Shown here piece after piece: positions 32,273 to 44,539 of a stretch of DNA of 64,000 nt (positions are counted from its first letter, which is position 1; each line of letters starts with the position of its first letter). A program made the translations under genes and the position numbers. Source of the DNA: Cyrtodaria siliqua (lineage: Eukaryota > Mollusca > Bivalvia > Adapedonta > Hiatellidae). Location: the NCBI GenBank assembly GCA_037043455.1, contig JAWPHD010000289.1, positions 186,001 to 250,000 of the forward strand, written 5' to 3'. The notes beneath the pieces are model-generated. The model was given only the letters and a program-made list of their open reading frames with translations, ran no database searches and was not told where the DNA came from.

Positions 32273-34899
32273 ATACAGGCCAAATAAAAACAAAATTAAA
32301 CCTGTGTTTACATATCATTGTCAATAAAAGTGGGCAAGTACATGTATTTGGTTCAAATATTTACTTGTCATCATTATTTTACTCCATGAATTATATTTAT
32401 ACCACAAGAACATTAAATTTAAAAAAAATGTGACTGACTGCAGGCTTAAACATATTAAAACAGATTATATTATTATTATTATTTTATTCCCCAATAAAAA
32501 GAGGAGACAGCAGTGTATTAAGGGAGTTGGTCTGGTTTAATACAGTAAACACAGACCTGTATATTTAATTCGGTCTTGGTCAATATAAAATTTACTGAAA
32601 AATATCACCAAATGTTTGTTTTTTTAATACTGAGAACGTATGTATTGTTAAAGATCCTTTTCATGCTTTAATACTGTCTCTCAGTTCCACCTTTCAATGC
32701 AAGGTTTCCATGTGTTTTAACTAGATTTATCTAATTATTATTTTTTATTTTTTTGGCATTGATGTGAAATGCTTCCCCACCATACAAATAAGTTCTGCTT
32801 ACAAACCTCTATGAAATCCATCTTGTTTTTGTGAGCTCCTCCAACCTCATCCAACCAAGAGTCGCATTTCAGATCAGAATATGTAAGATGCAGGCGTCAT
32901 GTCTTATGTCTCCCTATGAAAAATGAAACAGTGTATAAACGCAATTGCCAAATTTTCATTTGGATCTGAACATTTCGCTGAAATTAAATAATAATTAGAT
33001 AGATCTATGTATTCAATTCTTATTTCTATGTACTGCTACTTAGAAAATGTGCTTTTTTCCACAAAATTGTGAAGAAGCCCAGGCCTGTCCATTTTGGGTA
33101 AAAAAGACGAGCTTATTTCTCATTTTGGGAAAGATGTAATATTTTACCAATTAAGTAAATATGACAATACTAAGCTTTATTTATATTTTCAGCCAACAGT
33201 TATTATAATAACTGTTTCTCAGTCAGCGTGGACTCCACAGACAAAAACACATTGTAGAATTAATGCTTTTTCTCAAATTCTGAGACACAGCTGCTTTCTG
33301 ATTGGCAAACATGTCTGCCACAATTGGGGAAAAACAGTTAAGTTCTCAATTGGGAAAGAGGCCTTTTAGAGGTCTCTGTTACATAAGGTAAAAAGCCCTG
33401 TTCATGGTACACAGATCACTTTAGCGGAGTCAATCACATAAAATAGAACTGGGATGTAGTGTATATTTTGTTTTTAATTGAAAACCAAGTGTTGCAGTAT
33501 TTAGCATTTCATTGAACACATTTTAAGTAGGGTTGTAGAGAAAATATGCGGGAGGGACGTAGAAGAGAGGGGAAGGGGGTTGGGGATAGTGGTGGTGGCA
33601 GCAGGGCCTTTTTACCAGTTTTGGGGAAGGGGCCTTTTGCTCTTAATTGGGGGTGGAATTCATAAATGGGGAATGAAATGTCCAAGGTAAGTTTAAAAAG
33701 TGGGGAAGACTGCATGATTTTAAAAGAAATGAGAGCGGGGAATGGGCCATTTAAAGGCCGCTGCAAAGAAGGGTAAAAAGTCCATGGGGAGGGTATGTGT
33801 CAGCTGCCTGTGGGTAAATGTAGAGAAGGGGTTGGCAGGGATGTAGTTTAGGAATTGCTGTGTCCCACGCCATGCAGCATATGTGGGGTTTGACACTGGC
33901 CATTACAGGCATAACATAAGGTGTACCCCTTCACAGGATTCAGGTCTCCGAAAGGTTTTGGGAATCACCGGGTCATATTGTCAGGGAACAAAGGAACATG
34001 GACGACCCCTGGGAGGGCCTCAGGTTTATGGCTACAAACAAGACCGATTCTGAGAGAGGAATCATATGAATAATTCAATGAAATCCACAACTTTCACGGC
34101 TGTTCCAGTTCTGTTTACTATTTACACAGTTGGTCAACATTAAGTGATTAACACCGTCGAATCGATGTGCTTGGCGAATTTCAAGAAAACACTGCATAAA
34201 CAAACGAAAAAAAGAGTTGTACATGTACACATTTGAATTCACGTGTTATTTGCCTGCAGAGTTTTAAGACAGTAACTGTTTCCTTCATTACGTTAACCTG
34301 TGTATATTTCCAAGTTCCAACTGTTTATCCCAGCGTGAACACCCTGCATCAAAACTCAGTGGATTCAACGTTTACCAACGTGTAAACACAGATGACGTAA
34401 TCCAAAACTGACATTTTAAAAAAAGTGTTGATAACTGCGGTCTGAATCGACGTTTGTAAAAAGAAAAATGGCGGCGTTTTGTGATTTTTTTAATGAAATA
34501 GTCCGGCAACACTAAAAAAATAATCCCTGTCGCGGAGTATTAAAATGATCAAAAAAGCTGAATAATTAGTTCCATGCGTTCCCACAGAGATGCCACAACA
34601 CCTTAACGCAGTTTCTCACTGTAAACTAACCAATCACGCGAACAAATTAAATAGTCAACGATACACATTAATTATATAGATTGAGGGAGACATGGATACC
34701 GATTTCAAACAGGATCAGAGGCAATATGGCCTACTGGTTAGCATATATCGCTTTAGGTGTACACACTATTGCGAGTTTTCTGTCTTCAGAGTCAAAATTG
34801 AAAAGACAATGTAAATAAAAATACATCCCATCAAAAGGAATCTATAACCACATGACCTTTAGATCGGTTTCACGGTAAGAAAATATCAATAATACGCTC
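32273..34899. other. no gene recognised
   Basis: It contains a short TTA microsatellite (about 32463-32482) and a G-rich stretch at 33530-33800 whose minus-strand frame is low-complexity. No exon-like segment with a recognisable domain was found. Confidence 0.35.
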
Positions 34900-35385
34900 G
34901 AATCAGGTATCGTTAATTATTCCTACTTAGACGGAGATGTTTCCAGAGCGACATTTCTTGGGTATATGTTTCAACGTTCGGACAATTACACTATGTGGAC
35001 TTGCCAAGAAGATTGTGAAGCACTTTTCTTTCTATTATATACTATTTTCGTCATGTATGGAGCTACAGTTTCCAAAATTGTTGATATTCCTGTTGTTACT
35101 AACTGTGCAACTCGTGTCGCAGATTTGGTTTTGTATTTCTATGGAAGGTATTTCATGTTGAGTCTTTCACTCAGGCAGATGTAATGACAACTCTCGGTAT
35201 CTGGATGACATATTGAACATTAACAATCCTTTATTTCCTACTATGGTAAAAGCTATTTATCTTAAAGTACTGCAACTCAGCAAATCTAATATTTCTGTTG
35301 CTATCGATACTTTTGTCGATTTACATCTCTCTATTGAAAACGGAAACATAATTTGAAAAATCTATGACAATCTACACAATCAGGT
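34900..35385 (+). mobile_element. rearranged Naiad-like RT fragment
   Basis: YLDGDVSRATFLG-like coding, which belongs late in the protein, is fused at about 34978 to DNYTMWTCQEDCEALFFLL, which belongs earlier. NCATRVADLVLYFYGRYFM (motif B region), SRYLDDILNINNPLF (catalytic YLDD) and DTFVDLHLSIENGN follow. The order is permuted, so two partial copies are joined. Stops and a frameshift interrupt it. Confidence 0.7.
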
Positions 35386-35690
35386 TGACAATAGAACTAT
35401 CGCCCTGGAAAGGTCAGTGGCAAAGGAAGCTGTACTCTACCAACGAAATGTTGGTTGTTAGGGAGCTGTACTGATAAGCTATACAAATGGTGGTTGTCAG
35501 AGAGCTGTATATTATTTGATAAGTTATTATTTTTTATTTTTTATTGATTCATCAAACCTCACTCTTACCCTACCGTCATCCTATCCAAACGTTACAGTAT
35601 AAATATAGAAACACACATCATGTTATATCCTCTAACAAACTAGGCAGAAGTAATAGGTAATAAAACAATAAAGTAAAACATGAATTAATA
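35385..35690 (-). mobile_element. PLE 3' UTR pieces in inverted orientation
   Basis: AGGTTGACAATAGAACTATC, GCCCTGGAAAGGTCAGTGGC (35385-35425) and ACCTCACTCTTACCCTACCG, TAACAAACTAGGCAG (35558-35680) are minus-strand tail pieces separated by about 130 unrelated bases. Opposite in orientation to the RT fragment just upstream, they make a head-to-head arrangement. Confidence 0.6.
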
Positions 35691-35924
35691 AAAAGTAAAT
35701 AAATAAAATAATACGTTTATTCAAATATCTATTAATTATAAAAGTAGCTGTTTGTGCTTGACCAGCAATATTAGTTTTAGCCTCTGCTGAAGATCCTCCT
35801 CTATCTAAGTATGTAAACTTGCAAACTATTTCTATTGAAGCAGCAACACCAATAAGTAGAATCTAAATTACATTTCATTGTAATATTCCACCCTTTTTAA
35901 ACTCATTCCTTTTGTTTTAGTACA

Positions 35925-36290
35925 TGTTACTTTCAATATCCATTGATTACAATGGTTGTATAATCAGTCCATCTTGTAACTCTTTTACAATATTAGAAAA
36001 CAAAACTATGTTGTCTGCATATAAAAGCATACACATATTGATATCGAGACATTCAATACCATTACATGTATGCTTGAAAGCGTCTTCTATGTTATATAAA
36101 TACATGGGAACCAACGGGGTAGACACTTAAGTCCCGTACAGTTGGATACAGTACGTGACTTTAGACATAATAATGTCAAGAACCATTCACCGAATACCGA
36201 ACTTATTTAATTTATACCACAAATTATCACGTACAACATAGTCAAAAGTTTTAGAGAAATAATCGAAAAATGCACAGTATTGTTTTTCCT
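35925..36290 (-). pseudogene. LINE reverse transcriptase fragment (motifs A and C)
   Basis: On the minus strand QYCAFFDYFSKTFDYVV and LWYKLNKFGIR carry RT motif A, and further along MCMLLYADNIVLFSNIVKEL carries motif C as YADN in place of YADD. The region between is short and decayed. A non-LTR retrotransposon relic distinct from the L1/Tx1-like and RNase H LINEs here. Confidence 0.7.
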
Positions 36291-36799
36291 GGTTTATATG
36301 TGTAATTAAATCCTGTTTTTATGTAATTAAACCCTGTATATGTGTATTTAAACCTTGTAAACAGATTTGATATCAACAGTACTCATGTATGATATAAGGT
36401 CAACCTGTGCTTCAGTTAGAACACTGTATTTGTCTGCTCACTCCGATAATGTATTACATGATATCGTTAACACTGTTTCTCATAATGCATTCGCTTTTTA
36501 CATATTTAATTTATGATGTTATTGTTGAAATGATGTCAGTAGTAATTTTCCGTCATGCTTGCTGTCTTAGACTCATTTCGATCTGCAAATCATTTATCAT
36601 TGTAATCGTGATCCTGTCTGATCTATTTCTGAAAAGCATGAATATATCGGTGAATGCCAGTTATAGTAATTGCGTTGTGTTGGAACAAGTTGCATGTTTT
36701 GACCCTTTAATATCGTATTCGGTCATTAACAGTAGCATATAATGCTTTGGACTAAGCTATTGTTTTTGTCATTTTGAATATATTCTTGCAATCAGAACT
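36291..36799. other. no gene recognised
   Basis: The 111-codon plus-strand frame here is hydrophobic AT-rich translation with no motif; I see nothing else to support. Confidence 0.35.
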
Positions 36800-36804
36800 G
36801 TTAT

Positions 36805-37345
36805 TCATTCCGATCTTTGCAGATCACTGAGCCCGATATTTACAGATATCGGCGGTACATTCTCAATACGTTTGGTTTCTTACTTGAATTTCGAATATAT
36901 GGTTCCACTACTCCAGCCTTTATAGTTCTGAGTATTGTTTAGTCACCCTTGGGATATATTGCCTGCTTTTCAATTTAGTCTTTTGACTGTTACCTGTGAT
37001 ACGCAGGATTCATAACCTCTAAATTCCATTTTGTTTATTTCGCCCATTGTTTTCTCGTTTAAGGCAAAGCGTTTTGTTAGAAACTGAGACCATATGCCGC
37101 TGGCCGTGAAAACACCTCATTGAAGGTTCCATGTTCACTGCCACATACCATCTTCGGGATGGCTCAAATGTCTGTACTATTGGCATTTTAAATATTGAGT
37201 TCCGCTGAACTCGGGGTTAGAGGGCGTGGATTGTAACAGGCGCTTTGCTCTACCGTTCATGAACTGTCTCAATAAAACCGAGACTGCAATATGTTTTGTA
37301 TTTATCGTGTTCGACGTTTTCCAGATTTCTCCTTTCATACGATTT
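36805..37345 (-). repeat. twin-hairpin repeat, diverged full copy
   Basis: Minus orientation, with GATCTTTGCAGATCACTGAG, GGTTCCACTACTCCAGCC, ACCATCTTCGGGATGGC, GGGGTTAGAGGGCGTGGATT and AAACCGAGACTGCAATATG. Hairpin 1 persists; hairpin 2 arms are decayed. Confidence 0.65.
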
Positions 37346-37369
37346 TGTTTAAATGAGCTCCAATTGTTA

Positions 37370-37682
37370 ATATCGCTTTAGGCAGTATTACCTACTGACC
37401 TTTCAAGTCAGTAACCCTGTCTACACTACTATGTGTTAAATATTGACCTTTGATTTAGTTTGTGGTACAGTGAAGGACCTATTGTGGGATTACGTTTGGG
37501 TAACCAGTAGGCCATATTGCCTACTGACCGTTACAAGCCGGTAACCCTGTCTTCACCTCTCTTAGTGTTGTGTATTGTCCTTTTCATTTTATAATTAATT
37601 TGCTCATTGTTTGTGGTACAGTGCGAACCCAAGCTGCCATTGCGTTTGGGTGCTATGGTTTCTATAGGATTATTTTTCTCAT
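37370..37682 (+). mobile_element. PLE family 2 tail, partly duplicated
   Basis: CTACTGACCTTTCAAGTCAG with TAACCCTGTC occurs twice (37395 and 37523, in slightly different form), followed by TGGTACAGTGCGAACC and GGTGCTATGGTTTCTATAGG. It matches the tails at 10085-10232 and 62240-62395. Confidence 0.6.
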
Positions 37683-37724
37683 TAGCTCTCCTGGCCGAGG
37701 CCGAGGCCAGGAGAGCTTATGGCC
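37683..37724. repeat. 13-bp-arm palindrome before tandem array
   Basis: AGCTCTCCTGGCC pairs perfectly with GGCCAGGAGAGCT across GAGGCCGA. A second direct half (GGCCAGGAGAGCTTATGG) follows at once. Confidence 0.75.
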
Positions 37725-37784
37725 AGGAGAGCTTATGGGATGACGCGTTGTCCGTCGTCCGTCCGTCGTCCGTTAGCCTTTGCC

Positions 37785-38872
37785 TTGTGAACACTCTAGG
37801 GCCTCCATTATTAATTGATCTTTACGAAACTTTGACAGTATCTTTATATCAATGAAAGCTCGAAAATTTTCGAAAATCAGCCAGATCGGATTAGTTTCAC
37901 TGGAGTAATGGCCCTTGTTTTTCTGGAAAATGCCATATTAAGTGTTGTGAACACTCTAACACCTTCATTTATTATTTGATCTTTACCTAACTTGCACAGA
38001 ATGTTAATATTAATAAAAGCTCGGTCAAGTTTGGAAAACAGCCAAATCGAGTCAGTAACACTGAAGTTATGGTCCTAGTTTTTCTGTAAATGGCTATTTT
38101 CTGCCTTGTGAACACTCTAGGGCCTTCAACGAAACTTTACCACTGTCTTTATATCATTGAATGATTGATCGGCCCATTAACAGTGGAGTTTTTGCCCTTG
38201 ATTTATTTAAAAATGCTATATTTTGCCTCATTAAGACGATAGGGCCTTCATCATTCCTCCGATCTTTACCAAACTTTACCAGATTGTTTATATAAATGAA
38301 AGCTCTGACAAGTTCGAAAACCAGCTAGATCGGACCAGTAACAGTGCAGTCATGGCCCTTGATTTAGTTAAAAATGCTTTATTTTGCCTCCTTAAGATGA
38401 CAGGGCCTTCATTTTTCATCCGATATTTACGAAACTTTACCAGATTGTTAATATCAATGAAAGCTCGGAAATGTTCTAAAACCATCCAGATTGGACCATT
38501 TACATCGGAGTCAAGGCCCTTGATTTTCTGAAATATGCTATATCTTGGCCTCATTAAGACGAAAGGGCCTTCATTTGGCCTGATTTCATTGAAACTTTGC
38601 AGGGATGATCAGTACCAAGCCTAGTTGTACATAGTCACCATGTTCCAGTTGATTTTGGCGGAGTTATAGCTCTTTAAAGGTTTTAATACACAAACTTTGT
38701 TCTGACTAGTTCTCCTGAGTCCCTCCCTGGCCTGATTAAACGAAACTTTTTAGGGATGATCAATTCCATGTCTAGTTGTGCAAATAATCGCCATGTTCCG
38801 GTTGAATGATTTTTGGCGGAGTTATGGCACTTTAAAGGTTTTAATTCACAAACTTTGTTCTGACTAGCAGAC
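37785..38872. repeat. ~160-bp degenerate tandem repeat, about seven units
   Basis: Units share GAACACTCTAGGGCCT or TAAGACGATAGGGCCT starts, ATCTTTACCAAACTTTACC, AATGAAAGCTCGG, AGCCAGATCGGACC and ATGGCCCTTGATTT. The last two units (from about 38575 and 38725) are a variant with GTCTAGTTGTGCA, TTTTGGCGGAGTTATGGC and CACAAACTTTGTTCTGACTAG. A GTCCGTC run precedes the array. The open frames here are repeat translation. Confidence 0.75.
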
Positions 38873-38894
38873 AATATAAATCATTAACATATGT

Positions 38895-39048
38895 TCTTAT
38901 ATATACCATCCCTTATTTTTAATAGTTGTATCTTTATATATTTATATTAAATTTTAATTATTACTTAATTTCTTCATGTTTCGTCCATGACCTATTTATG
39001 TGTCGCCGTGCCGTAAAACACCATTCAATCATTAATTCACTCACATCA
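38895..39048 (+). mobile_element. solo 3' end of the RNase H LINE
   Basis: ATACCATCCCTTATTTTTAA, ATGACCTATTTATGTGTCGC and GTGCCGTAAAACACCATTC match 32100-32260 without any ORF2 coding. It is an extremely 5'-truncated sibling of the copy at 31175. Confidence 0.75.
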
Positions 39049-39099
39049 TGTCGACGTTCGCGTGAGGTCATGTTGTAAACAAATGCACAACGTCAATTG

Positions 39100-40715
39100 C
39101 TGATGCACCAGTTACACATTACGTGGTTCATGTGTTAACTTTCATATCACATCCAAAGAAATATCACATCCAACCCCGTCTCTAAGAAGGAAAAACGGGG
39201 TTGGCTGGGGTATTAAATAAAACCTTAATTTCGGGTTTAAAAGCATGCATATTGTAAAATTAACAACATATAAGAGATAATTTGTATACAGGTAATCGTT
39301 TTTTTCCAGTAAAACATGTTTTTATTGTAAAAATAGCTGTTATTTAAATTGGATAATATAAGCCACGCCTCCGGTGACGTCATAATGTATATCAAAATCA
39401 ACAACAGCGGTTAACAATACATATCTGCACATATGTACATTTTTATAACTATGTGTATATCTCGGTTTTAAATCTGTGTACTTATATGCATACGAGTCTT
39501 ATTCAGGTTTTGAATTGTCATCGGCAAACGATCTTTATATGAAAGAAAGCTGTACTTCCGTATCCCCACGTATAAAAATTGAAACATATGGAAATCATAT
39601 ATGATGAAATATAAATTGTGTAAACTTAATTTATTAGTTAATAATAGTAATTATAAATATTCTGTCAACGTATTTTACCCCGTGTAATGAATGTACTTCT
39701 CTACTAGTAAACCATTGTTTTACTAACACATGTTTTTTATGAAAGAGAAGCCGCCGCTCTGTGTTGGACGATCAAAGGGAAGCCGCCTCGATACCGCGCG
39801 TAATATTAAACTTGAATGTCGGCATTACACCATGGATGTAACACGTGTGTTCTATTTAGCCTGTACATGGATATACAAGTATATAGATCTATGGCCAGTA
39901 CAAGATGTGAATATTGACAAATTGTAGTTTATAGTGTTTCGTAAATTAAATAATACAGGACTTCATAAGCATAACTATGTGCGGCCAGAGGTTTTCATAT
40001 CACACAGGTAATTTGATAGGCATAATAGTTGTGTAAAGTATTTTTTTCTTTGAACCTCTCACCCGATTTTAGACTTAGTGTCAACAGAAAAAGCTTGAGC
40101 ATATCTACTGGTAATGAATCTTTTAAATGACTCTTTTTAAAAAAATAACAAAAAATGAAATTTAACGTGTTTTATTTGCGATGACTTTCAATATTTGCAT
40201 CTTCATGTTTGAGAAGAGATTTCCGATGACACGTGAAATATTATACTTTGAACAATATTGGGACCTACAGACAATGATATTCGCCATAGTACCATGTACT
40301 CTGTAAATCTTATGTTTCTATGATGTTTAGTTCAAATGTGTTTGTTGAAACGAGCACAATACTATTTGTGTTCGGGGAAAAAAGAGAAAGAAAAAAAACA
40401 GTTTTCCTTTTTTACTCGCAATAGTACTTAAGAAAAAGACATTGTAAAAGTAATTACTTAATCTTGGCAATAAATTCATCTGCTTTAATTTGATACCAAT
40501 TATAGAATATTTGGATTAGTATTCCCACTAAATCGTACACAATTCTAAAGTGTCAATCACTTGAAAATAATCCGGTAAACTTAAGCTTGCACACAGCATC
40601 GATGGAGCGAAAGTTAGCTCCGCCCTCTGTATCAATAGAGCGAAAGTAAGTTTCACCCACAACACAAAATCATCCCATCGCTTAATATAAATTAAAGCGG
40701 GACCACGTAATGACT
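39100..40715 (-). repeat. second copy related to the 19.6-21.2 kb transposon
   Basis: ACATTACGTGGTTCATG, CCAACCCCG...CGGGGTTGGCTGGGG, GCATATTGTAAAATTAA, AAACATGTTTTTATTG and CCATCGCTTAATATAAATTA with AAGCGGGACCACG (40676-40710) match, in reverse orientation, segments between 19840 and 20130. The extent is uncertain because the middle (39400-40660) does not align by eye. Confidence 0.45.
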
Positions 40716-40866
40716 TGTTGACTTCACTTCTTGCAGCTTATCGTAAGTTAAAAATAAGAAATTAATATTAAATTAACTTAATATTTTTTCGAAAGCTTCA
40801 TAGAATCTCTAAAAGTCTCGTCAAAATTTCTGCCACCTCAAATGTCCTTGTTTTCTCCACGCCACG

Positions 40867-41097
40867 GGGCCCGTTTTATGAAACAACTTACGACCATTCT
40901 GATCGTAAATCAATTTCTTAAATGCTTCACTATAAATTACACTTATCAAATAAACGTGATTTCATAACATTTTCTTGTACATGTGATATGTATGCACTAC
41001 GTGCACACATCATTGTCTGCATTGAATGCTTATGTGAAAAAAGTGAACGATTTTAAAATTTGAGACTTATCGTAAGATGTTTAATAAAACAGGGCCC
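40867..41097. mobile_element. 231-bp MITE with GGGCCC ends
   Basis: The left GGGCCCGTTTTATGAAACAA..CTTACGA is inverted at the right as TCGTAAGATGTTTAATAAAA..CAGGGCCC. The terminal inverted repeat is about 28 bp with few mismatches, and no frame is present. Confidence 0.75.
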
Positions 41098-41299
41098 TGA
41101 TTCTCAATCATTACAAGACAATAAAAATAATTCAGTTCTAGTTCGCTGTATTGGATCTCGTATCAAGACCTCGCTAACACTGTCCACACTTGATACTAAT
41201 TTGTATAATCAGTGTGGCTTGTTTCGTAATCGATGGAAAAGAAATACGTGTTAATACGTTAATACGTAATAACTAATTTTAATGCTAAAATTGTTATTT

Positions 41300-41735
41300 A
41301 TTCCAATCGTTATAGATCGCTAAGCCATATATTATATACATATATCGGTGTTACATTCTCTAATACTTTTGTTTCTTACTTAAATTTTGAATATTTGGTT
41401 CCACTACTTCAGCCTTTAGGATATGTTGTCTTTTGTAATTTAGTATTTTGACTTTTACTTGTTTTTTATGTTGTTAGACACTACGACCATAGGCTGCTGG
41501 TCACAATATCACATCGAAGGTTTCCATGTCATATGAATACCATCTTCGGGATGGCTCAAATGTTCATACTATTGACATTTTAAATATTGCGTTTTGCTCA
41601 ACCCGGGGCTAGAGAACATGCACGGTAGCAATTAGTTTACACTATTGTTTATGAACAATCAAACAGACTGCAATATTGTTTTTGTATTTATGGGTTCGGC
41701 GATACCAAATTTCCCCTTTCATACTTTTTTTACCC
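41300..41735 (-). repeat. twin-hairpin repeat, diverged and deleted
   Basis: Minus orientation: TCGTTATAGATCGCTAAGCC, GGTTCCACTACTTCAGCC, ACCATCTTCGGGATGGC, CTCAACCCGGGGCTAGAG, CAAACAGACTGCAATATTG. Both hairpins are degraded (CACGGTAG / CACTATTG). Confidence 0.6.
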
Positions 41736-41739
41736 GACG

Positions 41740-42345
41740 GCGCTGTGATATGTTTGAATCCTGCGGTACACAATATCATTAGTTGTCAACATTAATTATA
41801 TTATATGCGGATTCTAAATTGCAATGCACTATCAGAGCCCGTGTTAATGAGATATTTTACATTTTGAATGTCAGCGATGGCGTTGTTTTATACACGGTTA
41901 AAGAAGACAAATGGTACGATTTGTTCTCGGTATTTTGTCATGATATCTAACTATAGTTTTAAATGTTACAAAACATGTCGTTTGACATATTCATTGCCGC
42001 AATTGTAATGTTTTACATTGATTGGTAACCAATGTTTACCGTGCGCTGCCAATGATGCTATATATTACCATTATTTCTTCACAGTTTTATAGTTGCAAAT
42101 ACAGCGTAGATACTCAATGGTAACATATAATTATGTAATAGAATATAATCCCTTCCCACTTACATATTTTATATATTTGAGATGATGTCAATGCCCGTAT
42201 TTCAAATGAACGTTGATTTATTATAATTATTAAAGTACTACTAAATTACAAGAATTGGGTTTTTACATCCTTTAAAATAGGGAAGGTCTCATTAGGAAGA
42301 CAATTTTAGAGGAAGATAATATTAAAGATTACATTTCCCATCAGA
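41740..42345. other. no gene recognised
   Basis: AT-rich spacer; no supported feature. Confidence 0.35.
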
Positions 42346-42349
42346 CATA

Positions 42350-42836
42350 CAACCTCCAGGGAGCAAACCCACAAGGGTCAGAGCTATACAGCTCTTAGCC
42401 ATGATCCCCACTCAGCTTCATTGGCCGCTGAAATAAATATATGTATCAGAGCAATTACTTAACGTGTGAACAATGCAATGATCACACAAAAGGACAAACA
42501 CTTTCTTTTGAACGTTCAATACAAATTATTTCTCCTAACATTGTCACACCAGCTTCCATTTGTTTGCCTATTTATCCTATTTCAGTTTGAATAGCAGTTT
42601 TTATACACTTAACCTCCAGGGAGCCCACAAGGGTCAGAGGTATACAGATTTAAGACATTATCCCCACGCAGCTGCATTGGCCGCTGAAATAACTAAGTAT
42701 ATTACTTACGAACAATGGGATGCTCACACAAAAGGACAAAACACTTTCTTTTACACTTTCAATATAAATTATTTCTCTTAACATTGTCACGTTAGCTTCC
42801 AGTCTTTTGCCTTTTTATCATATTTAATTTTGCTTA
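42350..42836. repeat. tandem direct duplication, ~245-bp unit x2
   Basis: ACCTCCAGGGAGC..CCCACAAGGGTCAGAG starts each unit (42352 and 42610). CATTGGCCGCTGAAATAA, CACACAAAAGGACAAA, CAATA(C/T)AAATTATTTCTC and ACATTGTCAC recur at the same spacing. The units are about 80 percent alike by eye. Confidence 0.75.
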
Positions 42837-43053
42837 CAGTAGAGCCATGTATAATCTTTGTATTTAACAGTTATAAAACAACTAAGCCAAAACACACATA
42901 TGGCTTTTCTATATGCTTACATACTTTGTACATTTAAAGAGCAAATTAAGAATACAAGAAGCATGCTATCATTGTATACGATAATTTTTGCCTAATGCAT
43001 CGTGAATATGTATTCTTATTTAAGCTATATCTAGTTGTCGACTTCGATGGTGT

Positions 43054-43716
43054 GTGGCTTTAAAGAAGACTACCGCTTGACGGGGCATGAGAGGTGTTGC
43101 ACCTTATATTACCTCTCATGAACAGACTCAATACAAACTGCGTCAGCTACTTTTCTCTCTTGTAAATATTTGTAGCTTGCGTTCCTTTTCAATATGTATT
43201 ATTCTTTTAAATGAATAGATGTGAACCAGAGGACCTGTCGCCAATTTATACACCAATAGTGTATGTGCCTTATGGGTTGACTTTTCGTGGTCGTGTTATA
43301 TAAGACGCTCTTCTTGTGATCGTTTACCTTTCACCGCAAAGAAAATATATTACGAATGAAACTATATTTGTTTGACTGTGTTGTAGAAAACAATGTAAAC
43401 ATACAGTGTGTTTGGAAGTAATTTCCTTGAAAGAAATCTTAGGTTCGAAATTTTGGAAGAATAAGAGTAGATATTCAGCATTGTTATAATCACTAACCAC
43501 AGGAGGACATTGCATACAAGAAATCCTTAGTAGATACCACTTTCAGCCGATGAAAACAAATACGTAAAGGGATATCCTTTGGAAGCACCAAAGACAACCA
43601 AGAGAATAAAGTATCAGATTCGGTTTTATTGAGTGTGTTCATAAGAGGTAATGTAAGAAGCAACACCTATCACGTCTCCTAGCGCTTGCTTAAGCGGTAT
43701 TCTAAGTCAAAGCCAC
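43054..43716. mobile_element. MITE with long inverted ends, second copy
   Basis: The left GTGGCTTTAAAGAAGACTAC..CGCTT and right AAGCGGTATTCTAAGTCAAA..GCCAC are inverted copies, and the relation extends about 85 bases to include AGAGGTGTTGC and TTACCTCTCATGAAC. On the left side CATGAGAGGT (43086) pairs perfectly with ACCTCTCATG (43111). Same family as 16344-16861; the middle differs in length. Confidence 0.7.
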
Positions 43717-44049
43717 ATGTATTGGGATATTCGATCCCTCAGGACTAGTAAAATTGACACTACTGATTTGCAGTTTATAAGTTTTTAAATAATACTGCCA
43801 CAACAAATATTATTTAATGTAAAAGCTAGTAACACTACAGAATAAAAGTTGATAGTAAATATAAACCATAACATTTATAAGCAACTTGAAGGACCAATTT
43901 CAATTAGGAAGAGTTACTTGGTATATTGACGTAAGCGTTAAACCCACATTCACCACGTATAATTATTTCTATCGCTAATTAAGATTTTACTTACATGTAT
44001 AAACATTCCGGAAACCACTCAGTGTTGTTAAACCACATCTTTCTCCGGT

Positions 44050-44485
44050 TCTGCACTAAATTTATTCGACAAGGAAGCAGACGTATTGCTTTCTTGCAGA
44101 TTATGTTTATGAGACAGCATCCGTAATTTAAAGCTCTACACATGATTATTTGCTAATCCCATATTGACAAGGCTTTCTAGGCTATTGGCTTTTGTATTTA
44201 TATATACACGAGCATCTTTGTGTTTTACTTATATTACCTATTATTGCTGCCTTGTGGTTAGAGAATAGTTCATGGCGTGGATTTCTTATTTACACTCTTC
44301 CGTTTTTTTGGAATGACAGTAGGGTAAGTGTGAGGTTTTAATCTGGTTAAACCCCCAGAAGCCTTTTTTGCCACTGACCGTTCTAATGCGGTAGCCCCGT
44401 CTTTTTTCGTGTTTTTAGGTTTACTGTGTTTTGTGAAAAAAGGCATTTCCTGTTCGACTTTTATACTTATTTTTCCAATCAAGGT
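44050..44485 (+). mobile_element. PLE fragment and 3' tail
   Basis: 44050-44155 resembles the linker coding at 25740-25830 (GAAGCAGACGTATTG, CAGCATCCGTAATTTAAAGC). It joins directly to 3' UTR sequence (TCTAGGCTATTGGCTTTTG, ATGACAGTAGGGTAAGTGTG, CACTGACCGTTCTAATGCGG) ending at TTCGACTTTTATAC. The RT is deleted. Confidence 0.65.
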
Positions 44486-44539
44486 ATCTAGAAATGTGAA
44501 AATTATATTTTTCGAGATAATCGTTTTATCGACTTGACG

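Noticed and set aside
33509..33766. 85-codon minus-strand Pro-rich frame
   Set aside because: Low-complexity translation of a G-rich stretch.
35340..35365. TGA before KIYDN in the 34.9-kb PLE copy as selenocysteine
   Set aside because: Relatives have Ser there (IISKIYD), so it is ordinary decay.
37607..37855. 82-codon frame with a hydrophobic start
   Set aside because: It spans a PLE tail, a palindrome and the GTCCGTC run, so it has no single origin.
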